A stretch of DNA of 49,984 nucleotides from an uncultured Eubacterium sp. Lineage in GTDB: Bacteria; Bacillota; Clostridia; Lachnospirales; Lachnospiraceae. Shown piece after piece: positions 16,504-24,445 of the stretch (position 1 is its first letter; every line of letters begins with the position of its first letter). The position numbers were made by a program, and so were the translations under genes. Below the pieces are notes generated by a model, which saw only the letters and a list, made by a program, of their open reading frames with translations, was not told where the DNA came from and did not search any database. The DNA is taken from positions 1 through 49,984 of the forward strand of contig CATLIX010000022.1 of the NCBI GenBank assembly GCA_949959185.1, given 5' to 3'.

Positions 16504-19500
16504 TATTTTATTCCTTTTAAGAGTTTATCCAGATAATCTTCTCCATTTCCGGAATCAGCCTGTTCTGCTTCCATGTCTTCCTCCGGCGCTTCTAAAGGTT
16601 CCGCCTCCGGATTTCTCTCCGGCGCTTCAGAAAGTTCTTCTTCCTGCACCTCTTCCGGCTCGCCTTCCTTATCCGGCGTATGGGAAATTTCCTTTTCTTT
16701 CCCGGAAATACCCTTTTTCACCGGAAAAAATCCCCATTCTTCCGGAGTCTCCGGCTCTGCTGAAAAGGCTTTTTTCACAGCTTCTTCCAGAGCAGACACA
16801 CTGTCTTCCTGCCGGGAAGCTGTTTCTTCCTCTGCAGCCTTTTTCTCCATACGCTTTTTCCGCAGAGAGACAATGGCTGAATTCTCAGGAACTTCCATAT
16901 TCAACAGGAGCTTTTCTTCCGGTTTCTCCTCCTGAGGGCCATTTACCATTACAGGAATAATCTGTATTTCTTCTTCCGGAGATTCTGACGTTTCCTGCAG
17001 AACTTCCTCTCCTTTTGAAGATTCTGTCAGTTCCTGCGGGATTTTCCCTCCTTCCAGCGTATTGACCTCCAGATATGCCTCCGCATCCTCCGGCATATCA
17101 TCCTGATTCAGTTCTTCTCCGCCTTCCAGAATCCTGGCTTCCAGCAGTTCCGCCGGACTTAAGGTATTCACTTCCAGAATCGGTTCTTCTTCCAGCGTAT
17201 TGACTTCCAGATATGCCTCCACAGCTTCCGGCTGTTCCGGTTCCAGAACTTCCGGCTCCGGTTCTGATGATTCCTTCACAGATGCTTCTTCCGGCTCCGG
17301 CGTATCCGGAACTGGCTCTTTCTCCGACTCTGACTTATCCGGAACTGATTCTTCCTCCGGCTCCGGCGTTTCCGGAACTGATTTTTCCTCCGGAACAGAC
17401 GTATCCGGAACTGGCTCTTTCTCCGACTCTGACTTATCCGGAACTGGTTCTTCCTCCGGCTCCGGCGTTTCCGGAACTGGCTCTTCCTCCGGAACTGATT
17501 CTTCTTCCGGTTCCGGTTTTGCAGAAATCTGCTCCGCTGTTTCCGGGACCTGCTGCTCATGTCCGGACACAGCTTTTTCTTCCGGTTTCGCAAATTCCCA
17601 TTTACGAGTTTCTTCGGCTTTAAATCCTTCTGCGGCCTTTTCCGCTTCCGTTTTTTCCTCCGGCTCCGGAATTCCCTTCAGTTCACGGAAAATCTTCATA
17701 AATTCTTTTCCGGTAATTGTCTCATGTTCATAAAGGTACTGAGCAATCTCATCCAGAATGTTCCGGTTCTCCTGAAGCAGACGGGTCGCCTCGTCATAGC
17801 TGTCTTTCAGAATCTTCATAACCTCCTGGTCAATCTGGGCTGCTGTTTCCTCTCCGCAGTTCAGACTTGCCCTTCCATCCAGGTACTGGTTTTCCACAGT
17901 GACCAGTCCCATAAGGCCAAACCGTTCTGACATGCCATACTGGGTCACCATGGACCTTGCAATCTTGGTGGCCTGTTCAATATCGTTGGAAGCTCCTGTG
18001 GTAACGGAATCAAATACAATTTCCTCCGCTGCCCGGCCGCCCATATAGGTGACAAGACGGGCCACCAGTTCATTTTTGGTCATCAGGAATTTCTCTTCTT
18101 CCGGCACCTGCATGGTATAGCCCAGTGCTCCCATGGTTCTCGGCACGATGGTAATCTTCTGCACCGGTTCCGCATCTTTCTGCAAAGCAGTCACCAGCGC
18201 ATGGCCCACTTCATGACAGGCAACCATTTTCTTTTCTTTCGGTCCCATTATCCGGTCTTTTTTCTCTTTACCTGCAATGACCACTTCTACCGATTCAAAC
18301 AAATCTCCCTGATTTACATATTTTCTGCCCTGTTTTACCGCATTGATGGCCGCTTCATTAATCATATTGGCCAAATCTGAGCCCACTGCCCCGGACGTTG
18401 CCAGTGCAATAGCATCCAAATCCACGGAATCATCCAGAAGCACATTTTTGGCATGGACTTTCAGGGTCTCCACCCTTCCTTTCAAATCCGGTTTGTCCAC
18501 AATAATTCTGCGGTCAAAACGCCCCGGACGCAGCAGAGCCTTGTCCAGTACTTCCGGACGGTTGGTTGCTGCCAGAATCAGAAGGCCTTTGGAAGTATCA
18601 AAACCGTCCATCTCCGCCAGAAGCTGATTCAGGGTCTGTTCCCGTTCATCATTGCCGCCGTATCGGGTATCCCGGCTCTTGCCGATAGCGTCAATTTCAT
18701 CAATAAAAATGATACAGGGCGCCTGTTTCTGAGCTTCTTTAAACAAATCACGGACACGGGAGGCACCCACGCCCACAAACATTTCCACAAAATCAGAACC
18801 TGCCAGTGAAAAGAAAGGCACTTTCGCCTCTCCGGCCACTGCCTTGGCAAGGAGGGTCTTACCGGTTCCCGGAGGGCCCACCAGCAATGCTCCCTTGGGC
18901 AGCTTTGCTCCGATATCCGTATATTTTCTGGGATTATGCAGGAAATCCACCACTTCCTGCAGGGATTCCTTGGCCTCGTCCTGTCCCGCCACATCCTTGA
19001 ATGTAACGCCTGTGGACTTCTCCACATAAACTTTTGCGGTGGTCTTCCCGACCCCCATCATTCCGCCGCCTCCCATTTTGCGGAAAATCAGAAAATAAAG
19101 CAGAATCCACACCAGCACCAGAGGCAGAATATAACTTACCATATTCCACATAATGGCTGTGGATACATCTTCCACAGTTCCGCTGAATTTAACGTCATGC
19201 TCTTTCAGCAGCGGCAGCAGCGTCTCATCATTTAATTCCGCTGTGTAATAAGTTATCCGGTATAATCTGTTCTCCTCTTTGGGCGTAATATTAATCCGGT
19301 TGGAGGTAAATGTCACCGACTCTACCTTATCCTGCTCCACCATATCTATAAATTCCGAATACGTGACTTCTTTGTTGGTGGCATCTTTGGCACAGCTGTT
19401 CAGAAGGCTGGTCAGAAAAAGCACCAGCAAAGCAGCCAGAATAAAGACCATAATCGTCATTCCGTTTTTATTGCCGCCATTATTATTTCCACCTTTGTTA

Positions 19501-19523
19501 TTGTTATTTCCTTTGTTCTCCAT
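16503..19523 (-). CDS. ftsH: ATP-dependent zinc metalloprotease FtsH with a very long acidic C-terminal tail
   Basis: 1006 residues; typical FtsH has 600-700. FtsH is a membrane-anchored hexamer that unfolds and degrades membrane and regulatory proteins. A Gly/Asn-rich N-terminus (1-20) precedes a membrane segment (about 22-43), an external domain, a second membrane segment (about 128-147), the AAA+ module with GPPGTGKT (216-223), DEID (275-278) and the arginine-finger region, and the Zn protease site HEVGH (437-441). The enzyme is complete by about residue 618. Residues 619-1006 are an added Glu/Pro/Ser-rich, surely disordered tail with repeats of [12 protein letters not shown] and of [10 protein letters not shown], ending in [11 protein letters not shown]. 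Promoter and GGAGG site are clear. The tail's role is unknown. Confidence 0.96.
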   Translation of the reverse strand: MENKGNNNNKGGNNNGGNKNGMTIMVFILAALLVLFLTSLLNSCAKDATNKEVTYSEFIDMVEQDKVESVTFTSNRINITPKEENRLYRITYYTAELNDETLLPLLKEHDVKFSGTVEDVSTAIMWNMVSYILPLVLVWILLYFLIFRKMGGGGMMGVGKTTAKVYVEKSTGVTFKDVAGQDEAKESLQEVVDFLHNPRKYTDIGAKLPKGALLVGPPGTGKTLLAKAVAGEAKVPFFSLAGSDFVEMFVGVGASRVRDLFKEAQKQAPCIIFIDEIDAIGKSRDTRYGGNDEREQTLNQLLAEMDGFDTSKGLLILAATNRPEVLDKALLRPGRFDRRIIVDKPDLKGRVETLKVHAKNVLLDDSVDLDAIALATSGAVGSDLANMINEAAINAVKQGRKYVNQGDLFESVEVVIAGKEKKDRIMGPKEKKMVACHEVGHALVTALQKDAEPVQKITIVPRTMGALGYTMQVPEEEKFLMTKNELVARLVTYMGGRAAEEIVFDSVTTGASNDIEQATKIARSMVTQYGMSERFGLMGLVTVENQYLDGRASLNCGEETAAQIDQEVMKILKDSYDEATRLLQENRNILDEIAQYLYEHETITGKEFMKIFRELKGIPEPEEKTEAEKAAEGFKAEETRKWEFAKPEEKAVSGHEQQVPETAEQISAKPEPEEESVPEEEPVPETPEPEEEPVPDKSESEKEPVPDTSVPEEKSVPETPEPEEESVPDKSESEKEPVPDTPEPEEASVKESSEPEPEVLEPEQPEAVEAYLEVNTLEEEPILEVNTLSPAELLEARILEGGEELNQDDMPEDAEAYLEVNTLEGGKIPQELTESSKGEEVLQETSESPEEEIQIIPVMVNGPQEEKPEEKLLLNMEVPENSAIVSLRKKRMEKKAAEEETASRQEDSVSALEEAVKKAFSAEPETPEEWGFFPVKKGISGKEKEISHTPDKEGEPEEVQEEELSEAPERNPEAEPLEAPEEDMEAEQADSGNGEDYLDKLLKGIK
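17040..17520 (-). repeat. Repetitive DNA coding for the FtsH tail repeats
   Basis: Two near-identical blocks of TCCGGAACTGG/TTCCGGCTCCGGCGT-type units recur at about 17290-17520 and encode [18 protein letters not shown] units. The codons for [10 protein letters not shown] are repeated at about 17060-17085 and 17185-17215. Such DNA can expand or contract by slippage, so tail length may differ between strains. Confidence 0.6.
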
Positions 19524-19570
19524 TTATTTCCTCCTGCGTATCGCAACCGTCTGTTTCGCGACACCTCTTT

Positions 19571-19599
19571 ATTATATGTGCATTTTCCTTGAAAATCAA
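19571..19599 (-). promoter_or_regulatory. ftsH promoter
   Basis: TTGATT (19594-19599) and a consensus TATAAT (19571-19576) are exactly 17 bp apart, about 50 nt before the ftsH start. No heat-shock operator (CIRCE-type inverted repeat) was seen. Confidence 0.75.
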
Positions 19600-19699
19600 T
19601 ACAATTCTCCTAAACTTTTCCCCGCATTTCTAAAGTTTTTATAAAAAGAACCGCACACAGGCCAGAGTGTGTCAACAAAAGGACAAAACTTCTAACAAA

Positions 19700-20014
19700 T
19701 TACTTCAATTTATAATAACTTCCCTTCAATTTTCCCTCTTTTTTCAATACCCCTGCCTCTACCAGTTCTTTTAAGATTTTTAATGCACGGGAATCTTTTA
19801 CATTCAGCAACTCCTGAACCTCTTTATTCGTTATTGCCCCTCTTTCCTCTATATACTGAATAATCTTTTTATAATTGTCATTTGATTTATCCGTACTTTT
19901 CCGTACTTTTTCCATACCTTTTTGCGTTTTATCCGTACTTTTTCCAATTCTGGTTTTATCCGAAAAACGGAATAAGTTTATATGAAATGCGTCTTTAAAT
20001 TCCTGGTTTTTATG
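19700..20014 (-). pseudogene. 3' remnant of a AAA_4/Schlafen-type DNA-binding protein (winged helix)
   Basis: The open frame runs from about 20014 to the stop at 19700. Its last 71 residues could be translated from the ATG at 19915. They form a winged helix (IIQYIEERGAITNKEVQELL, then SRALKILKELVEAGVLKKEG). Upstream in the same frame comes FHINLFR and a Lys/Thr/Asp linker with repeated STDK units, built from direct repeats of GGAAAAAGTACGGATAAA. This linker plus winged helix is how the C-termini of AAA_4 (AlbA_2) proteins look; the ATP-binding part is missing. The region is markedly AT-rich against its neighbours and overlaps the integrase remnant. A free-standing small regulator remains possible but less likely. 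Confidence 0.55.
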
Positions 20015-20334
20015 CTATCCTGAAAATAATCATTTGTTTTTCCATATTTTTTTGAAAGGAACTTATAAAAGTTCCCTATTACAGAAAAGTAAATATCTAC
20101 AGCAGCTCTGCTTTTAAGGTTACCTGCCTTCACATAATATTCTACACTCCGTAATAAGGTATCCTTATCCATTACATTCAGGAAACAAATACAGGTAACA
20201 TTCTTTTCTCTAAGTTCTAAAGAGACAAATTCGTAAAAAGCATATATTTTGCTCCTATATATATTTGCAGTTGATTCTCCATTTTCTTTCTTCTGCATAT
20301 CCAAAAATTCTTTTATTTCATCGGAAAACTCCAT
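19978..20334 (-). pseudogene. N-terminal fragment of a tyrosine recombinase (integrase) core-binding domain
   Basis: 118 residues resembling the SAM-like, DNA-core-binding domain of phage-type integrases: EFLDMQKKENGESTANIYRS near the start and SRAAVDIYFSVIGNFYKFLSKKYGK near the end. The catalytic domain with the Arg-His-Arg-Tyr residues is absent, and the frame runs into the AAA_4 remnant. It is AT-rich like that remnant. The pair is best read as a scar left by a deleted mobile element between ftsH and pyrG. I saw no attachment-site repeat. Confidence 0.5.
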
Positions 20335-20479
20335 ATTTTTTCCTTTTCAAGTTCTTTATGTACTTATTTTTTTGAGTTTCATCGTAACATAAGAATGCTT
20401 ATTTTTCAATACAGGATTTTTCTTTTCAAATCTTTTTTATTTTTATAAAAGTTCTGGCTTTCTTTCTCCGCAGGTTGTA

Positions 20480-20499
20480 TAATATATTAGTTATAATCA
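20480..20499 (+). promoter_or_regulatory. Candidate pyrG promoter region (two -10 elements)
   Basis: Two TATAAT hexamers (20480-20485 and 20494-20499) lie 40-60 bp before the pyrG start. Neither has a good -35, so the exact promoter is unclear. No run of pyrimidines suited to the Bacillus pyrG start-site control was noticed. Confidence 0.4.
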
Positions 20500-20537
20500 G
20501 AGTTTATTAATGTTCACATATAAAGGAGGATCTGTCT

Positions 20538-22148
20538 ATGCCCGTAAAATACGTCTTTGTCACCGGTGGAGTTGTATCCGGTCTCGGCAAGGGAATTACC
20601 GCCGCGTCCCTGGGCCGGCTGCTGAAAGCCCGCGGATACAAAGTCACCATGCAGAAATTTGACCCTTACATCAACATCGACCCCGGCACCATGAACCCCA
20701 TTCAGCACGGAGAGGTCTTTGTCACCGACGACGGTGCGGAAACAGATTTGGATTTGGGCCATTACGAGCGTTTTATTGATGAAAATTTAGGCAAAAATTC
20801 CAACGTAACCACGGGCAAGGTCTACTGGTCCGTGCTCCAGAAGGAACGCCGGGGCGACTACGGCGGAGGCACTGTCCAGGTAATCCCCCATATTACCAAT
20901 GAAATCAAGAGCCGGTTTTACCGGAATTTTACCACGGAAGAAACCCATATTGCCATTATCGAGGTAGGCGGTACCGTGGGTGATATGGAAAGTCAGCCCT
21001 TTCTGGAATCCATCCGCCAGTTCCAGCACGAAGTGGGACATGAGAACGCTATCTTAATCCATGTTACCCTGATTCCCTATATCACCGCTTCCGGAGAAAT
21101 GAAGACAAAACCCACCCAGGCCAGTGTCAAGGAACTGCAGGGTATGGGAATCCAGCCTGATATTATTGTGTGCCGTTCGGAACATCCTCTGGACCAGGCC
21201 ATCAAAGATAAAATTGCATTATTCTGCAACGTACCTGACAGCCATGTGCTTCAGAATCTGGATGTGGAGTACCTGTATGAAGCTCCTCTGGCCATGGAAA
21301 AAGAGAATCTGGCCCAGGTAGCCTGCGAATGTCTCCATCTGGACTGTCCGGAGCCGGATTTAAGCGACTGGATAGATATGGTGGACTCCCTGCGCAATCC
21401 CAACAAAGAGGTGGAAATTGCCCTTGTGGGAAAATACATTTCCCTCCACGACGCCTACATTTCCGTTGTGGAAGCTCTGAAACACGGCGGAATCGCGGAG
21501 CGGGCCACCGTCAATATCAAATGGGTGGATTCGGAACTGCTGAATGAAGAGAATGTAGCTCAGATTCTTGGAGACGTGCAGGGGATTCTGGTTCCCGGCG
21601 GATTCGGCGACCGGGGCATTGACGGTAAAATACTGGCATGTCGGTACGCAAGGGAGCATAAGGTCCCGTTCCTGGGACTCTGCCTGGGTATGCAGCTTGC
21701 CATTGTGGAATTTGCCCGCCATATCTGCGGATTCCGGGACGCTCACAGTATTGAGCTGGACCCCAACACCACTCATCCCGTCATCGCACTGATGCCTGAC
21801 CAGAACGGCGTAGAAGATATCGGCGGGACACTGCGGCTGGGTTCCTGTCCCTGCGTTCTGGACAAGTCCTCCAGAGCATATCAGGTCTATGGAACGGAAA
21901 CCATCCACGAGCGTCACCGTCACCGTTATGAAGTAAACAACGATTACCGCTCTGTCCTTACGGAGCACGGCATGAAGCTCTGCGGCCTTTCCCCGGACGG
22001 ACGGATTGTGGAAATGGTGGAAATCCCGGATCATCCCTGGTATATTGCCACACAGGCTCATCCGGAATTAAAATCAAGGCCCAACCGGCCCCATCCGCTG
22101 TTTAAAGGCTTTGTGGAAGCTGCCATTAAAATGAAACAGCATCCTTAA
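20538..22148 (+). CDS. pyrG: CTP synthase
   Basis: 536 residues, normal length. It converts UTP to CTP with ATP and glutamine. The N-terminal synthetase domain shows [20 protein letters not shown] (P-loop) and [20 protein letters not shown]; the C-terminal class I glutamine amidotransferase domain shows [10 protein letters not shown], the nucleophile-bearing [11 protein letters not shown] and the catalytic HPE in [12 protein letters not shown]. An AAAGGAGG site lies 7 nt before the ATG. It is transcribed alone on the plus strand, opposite to its neighbours, between the mobile-element scar and the alkylsulfatase gene, and ends in a large palindrome. Confidence 0.98.
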   Translation: MPVKYVFVTGGVVSGLGKGITAASLGRLLKARGYKVTMQKFDPYINIDPGTMNPIQHGEVFVTDDGAETDLDLGHYERFIDENLGKNSNVTTGKVYWSVLQKERRGDYGGGTVQVIPHITNEIKSRFYRNFTTEETHIAIIEVGGTVGDMESQPFLESIRQFQHEVGHENAILIHVTLIPYITASGEMKTKPTQASVKELQGMGIQPDIIVCRSEHPLDQAIKDKIALFCNVPDSHVLQNLDVEYLYEAPLAMEKENLAQVACECLHLDCPEPDLSDWIDMVDSLRNPNKEVEIALVGKYISLHDAYISVVEALKHGGIAERATVNIKWVDSELLNEENVAQILGDVQGILVPGGFGDRGIDGKILACRYAREHKVPFLGLCLGMQLAIVEFARHICGFRDAHSIELDPNTTHPVIALMPDQNGVEDIGGTLRLGSCPCVLDKSSRAYQVYGTETIHERHRHRYEVNNDYRSVLTEHGMKLCGLSPDGRIVEMVEIPDHPWYIATQAHPELKSRPNRPHPLFKGFVEAAIKMKQHP

Positions 22149-22168
22149 CTCCCGGACTGTATGCTGAA

Positions 22169-22212
22169 CAAAGTGTGCAATCCCCTCAAGATTGAGGGGA
22201 TTGCACACTTTG
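22169..22212. terminator. Large palindrome between convergent pyrG and alkylsulfatase genes
   Basis: A near-perfect 21-bp inverted repeat (22169-22189 with 22192-22212) has almost no loop. No T run follows on either strand. Its place between two convergent genes suggests a bidirectional terminator or a 3'-end stabilising stem. Confidence 0.55.
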
Positions 22213-22214
22213 AC

Positions 22215-22270
22215 GCGCCGAGTGCAGTTGCGAAGCAACTAATACCTTTTGCACGAGTGCGCATAATTAT
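22215..22270. repeat. Intergenic repeat, copy D (GCGC...GCGCATAATT module)
   Basis: The order GCGC, CGAG, TTGCGAAGCAA, CACGAG, TGCGCATAATT matches the copy at 47540-47600 almost position by position, at roughly 70% identity. It starts 3 bp after the pyrG palindrome. Confidence 0.55.
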
Positions 22271-22280
22271 TTTATTTCAT

Positions 22281-24398
22281 CTATGGCTCCACAATATTGA
22301 AATATGTTGGGAAGTCTGCGATATTTCCTGTCAGCACCGACACAATATCTTCCTTCCCGCTGACAGACTCTATGGCCTCTTCCATCATCTGCCTGTCATT
22401 GTTTGCAATTCCAAGAATTCCGGCTTTTTTCATTTTTATTACCCCATCGGGATTTTCACTCCAGCCCTCCTGAGAATGAAGAAATACACCGTGGTTGATA
22501 CGAAGCAGATATTGTTCTCCTTCGTCTGTAATCTCCAGATTGATGACCAGATTCAAATCTTCCATTTCTTTTGCGTCCATGCTGATTCCAAGATAGTCAA
22601 GCATGGTCTCCGTACTCATTCCGAGAGCTGCGGGCCCTGTTTTTCCCACACTTTTTTCAGGATAGTTTTCTGTGCCGTGACGAAGCTCATAAGCTCCTGT
22701 CAGATAAGCATTCCGCCATGCGCCGGACTCTGCCTGATACCCAAGCTGCTCCAGAGCGTCCGCACAGAGATTCCGGGCCTCCTGGTTCTCCGGCTGGTCA
22801 TAAACCACAGCATTTGTAATCTCTGCCACCCACTGGTATTCTCCTTTTTCAAAATCTTCCCGTGCCATGGCAAGAACCCGCTCCGTATCTCCCAGATATT
22901 CCATCAGTTTCTTTGCATATTCTGACGGAGGCATCTGATTAAGGTGTACCGGATTTGCGTCGTACCATCCCATATATTTCTGGCAGACTGCTTTTGCATT
23001 ATGGGCCAGGGTTCCGTAATACTGACGGGTATACCATACTTTTTCCAGGTCTTCCGGCAGCTCAATCATCTCCGCAATCTCTGCGGAAGTATAGCCCTGA
23101 TTAATATACTGCAATGTCTGAGCCGTAATATATTTATATACGGAAGCAGTATTTATCATATATTCTCTGATTACGTCATTTCCCCAGTGGGGCCAGTTAT
23201 GGGACTGGAAAATCACCTCTGTCTCATCTCCGAAATATTCCAGAGCTTTCAGAATATACTGGCCCCAGGCATTTCCGTCACGGACTTCCGCGCCCCGCAG
23301 AGTATACAGGTTGTGCATGGTTCCGGTACAGTTTTCCGCCATCCAGAGGGCTTTGTGCTGAGGCAGATATGTATTCATCTCGGCGGGAGATTCCGTACCT
23401 GGCGTAAGCTGAAACACCAGTTCCACCCCGTCCAGCGTCATCTCAAACAGTTCTTCCTTCACTTCAAAGGTGGGGGAATAATAAGAACCGGTTCCGGAAG
23501 AGGGCGTCAGTCCAATGCCTACAGACAGGCTCCCCTTTTCTCCTTTTTCCAGAAAAGTTCCATATTGGAAATCGCTTCTTCTGCGCATGGCATTTCCCGC
23601 AAATACATTTTCCTCCATAACTGCTTTTTCATACCCTTCGGGAACAATCACCAGGGTTTTTCCGGAAGCAATCTGTTCTTCCAGACTGAGCGCAGAATCT
23701 GCCAGGTCTTCCGGGGCCACCACTCCTCCGATTCCTCCATAATGGTCCACATGGGCATGGCTCACCACTACGGCAGTAATATGAGCCTCTCCAAATTCCT
23801 GTTCCAGAAGTTCCAGGGCAGCCCTGGCTGTCTCCACAGAGGTGGTGCAGTCAAATACAATCCAGCCGCTGTCACTGCGTACAAAGGTAATATTTGCCAC
23901 ATCGTATCCCCTGACCTGGTAAATCCCCTCTTTTACCTCAAACAGTCCGTATTTCCCGTTTAATTCCGTATTGCGCCACAGACTGGGATTGGCGCTGTCC
24001 GGGGACTTCTCTCTGTCCCTGACAAAATCATAGCAGTCCTGGCTCCAGGCAACGGAGCCGCTGTCTGTTCTGATTTCCAGGGTTTCCGGCGCCCGCAGCA
24101 GCCCCCGCTCTGCAAACTCACGTTCCTGTTCATCTGCAAAATCCAGAACCTGATATACCAGTTCGTTAGCCTGCTTTGTATACTCTGTAGGCTCCTTTAC
24201 CTCCGTGCTGCTGCCCGCATCCTGTGCGGCAGCTTCCGTCTGTGTGTCCTGTGCGTCAGTTTCTGTCTGTTCTTCCCTGTTTTCCTCTTCCCGTTTTGCA
24301 TGTTCCGTATCCGGCCCGGATTCTGCCGCTGCACAGCCGGCTAACATCACTGCCAGTATCAGGATACTTATTATTTTTACAGGAACATTCTTTTTCAT
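22281..24398 (-). CDS. Alkyl sulfatase-like metallo-beta-lactamase-fold lipoprotein
   Basis: 705 residues. A signal peptide ends in the lipobox LAGC (lipidated Cys22), so the enzyme is anchored outside the membrane. After a Glu/Thr/Gln-rich linker (to about 70) comes a metallo-hydrolase domain with the Zn motif SHAHVDHYGG (213-221), then NCTGTMHNLYTLRGAEVRD, SHNWPHWGNDVI and YYGTLAHNAKAVCQKYMGWYD, all hallmarks of SdsA1/BDS1-type alkyl sulfatases, which hydrolyse sulfate esters of medium-chain alcohols such as SDS. Dimerisation and C-terminal lipid-binding-like domains follow. An AAGGAG site precedes the ATG. It lies 47 bp after a LAL-type regulator gene on the same strand, a probable control gene. 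The true gut substrate is unknown. Confidence 0.9.
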   Translation of the reverse strand: MKKNVPVKIISILILAVMLAGCAAAESGPDTEHAKREEENREEQTETDAQDTQTEAAAQDAGSSTEVKEPTEYTKQANELVYQVLDFADEQEREFAERGLLRAPETLEIRTDSGSVAWSQDCYDFVRDREKSPDSANPSLWRNTELNGKYGLFEVKEGIYQVRGYDVANITFVRSDSGWIVFDCTTSVETARAALELLEQEFGEAHITAVVVSHAHVDHYGGIGGVVAPEDLADSALSLEEQIASGKTLVIVPEGYEKAVMEENVFAGNAMRRRSDFQYGTFLEKGEKGSLSVGIGLTPSSGTGSYYSPTFEVKEELFEMTLDGVELVFQLTPGTESPAEMNTYLPQHKALWMAENCTGTMHNLYTLRGAEVRDGNAWGQYILKALEYFGDETEVIFQSHNWPHWGNDVIREYMINTASVYKYITAQTLQYINQGYTSAEIAEMIELPEDLEKVWYTRQYYGTLAHNAKAVCQKYMGWYDANPVHLNQMPPSEYAKKLMEYLGDTERVLAMAREDFEKGEYQWVAEITNAVVYDQPENQEARNLCADALEQLGYQAESGAWRNAYLTGAYELRHGTENYPEKSVGKTGPAALGMSTETMLDYLGISMDAKEMEDLNLVINLEITDEGEQYLLRINHGVFLHSQEGWSENPDGVIKMKKAGILGIANNDRQMMEEAIESVSGKEDIVSVLTGNIADFPTYFNIVEP

Positions 24399-24430
24399 AA
24401 TAAATTACTCCTTTTCGCTTTTAAATCAGT

Positions 24431-24444
24431 CAGGCAATTGCCTG
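24431..24444. other. Perfect 14-bp palindrome CAGGCAATTGCCTG
   Basis: The palindrome lies in the 47-bp gap between the LAL regulator and the alkylsulfatase gene. A one-base variant, CAGGCAGTTGCCTG, is at 31173-31186 between hydF and the response regulator. It could be an operator or a small RNA stem. Confidence 0.3.
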
Positions 24445-24445
24445 T

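Noticed and set aside
17276-17520. Regular DNA repeats that could suggest a CRISPR array
   Set aside because: The repeats are in frame with ftsH, unequal in spacing, lack unique spacers and encode the acidic tail.
17200-17733. Ser/Gly-rich 177-residue plus-strand frame opposite the ftsH tail
   Set aside because: Antisense of the Glu/Pro repeats of FtsH; long stop-free antisense frames are expected in such repetitive, GC-biased DNA.
19700-20334. Active integrative element
   Set aside because: Both frames are truncated; no catalytic recombinase domain, cargo genes or attachment repeats are visible.
22944-23963. 339-residue plus-strand frame
   Set aside because: Antisense to the alkylsulfatase gene, which carries all conserved catalytic motifs.
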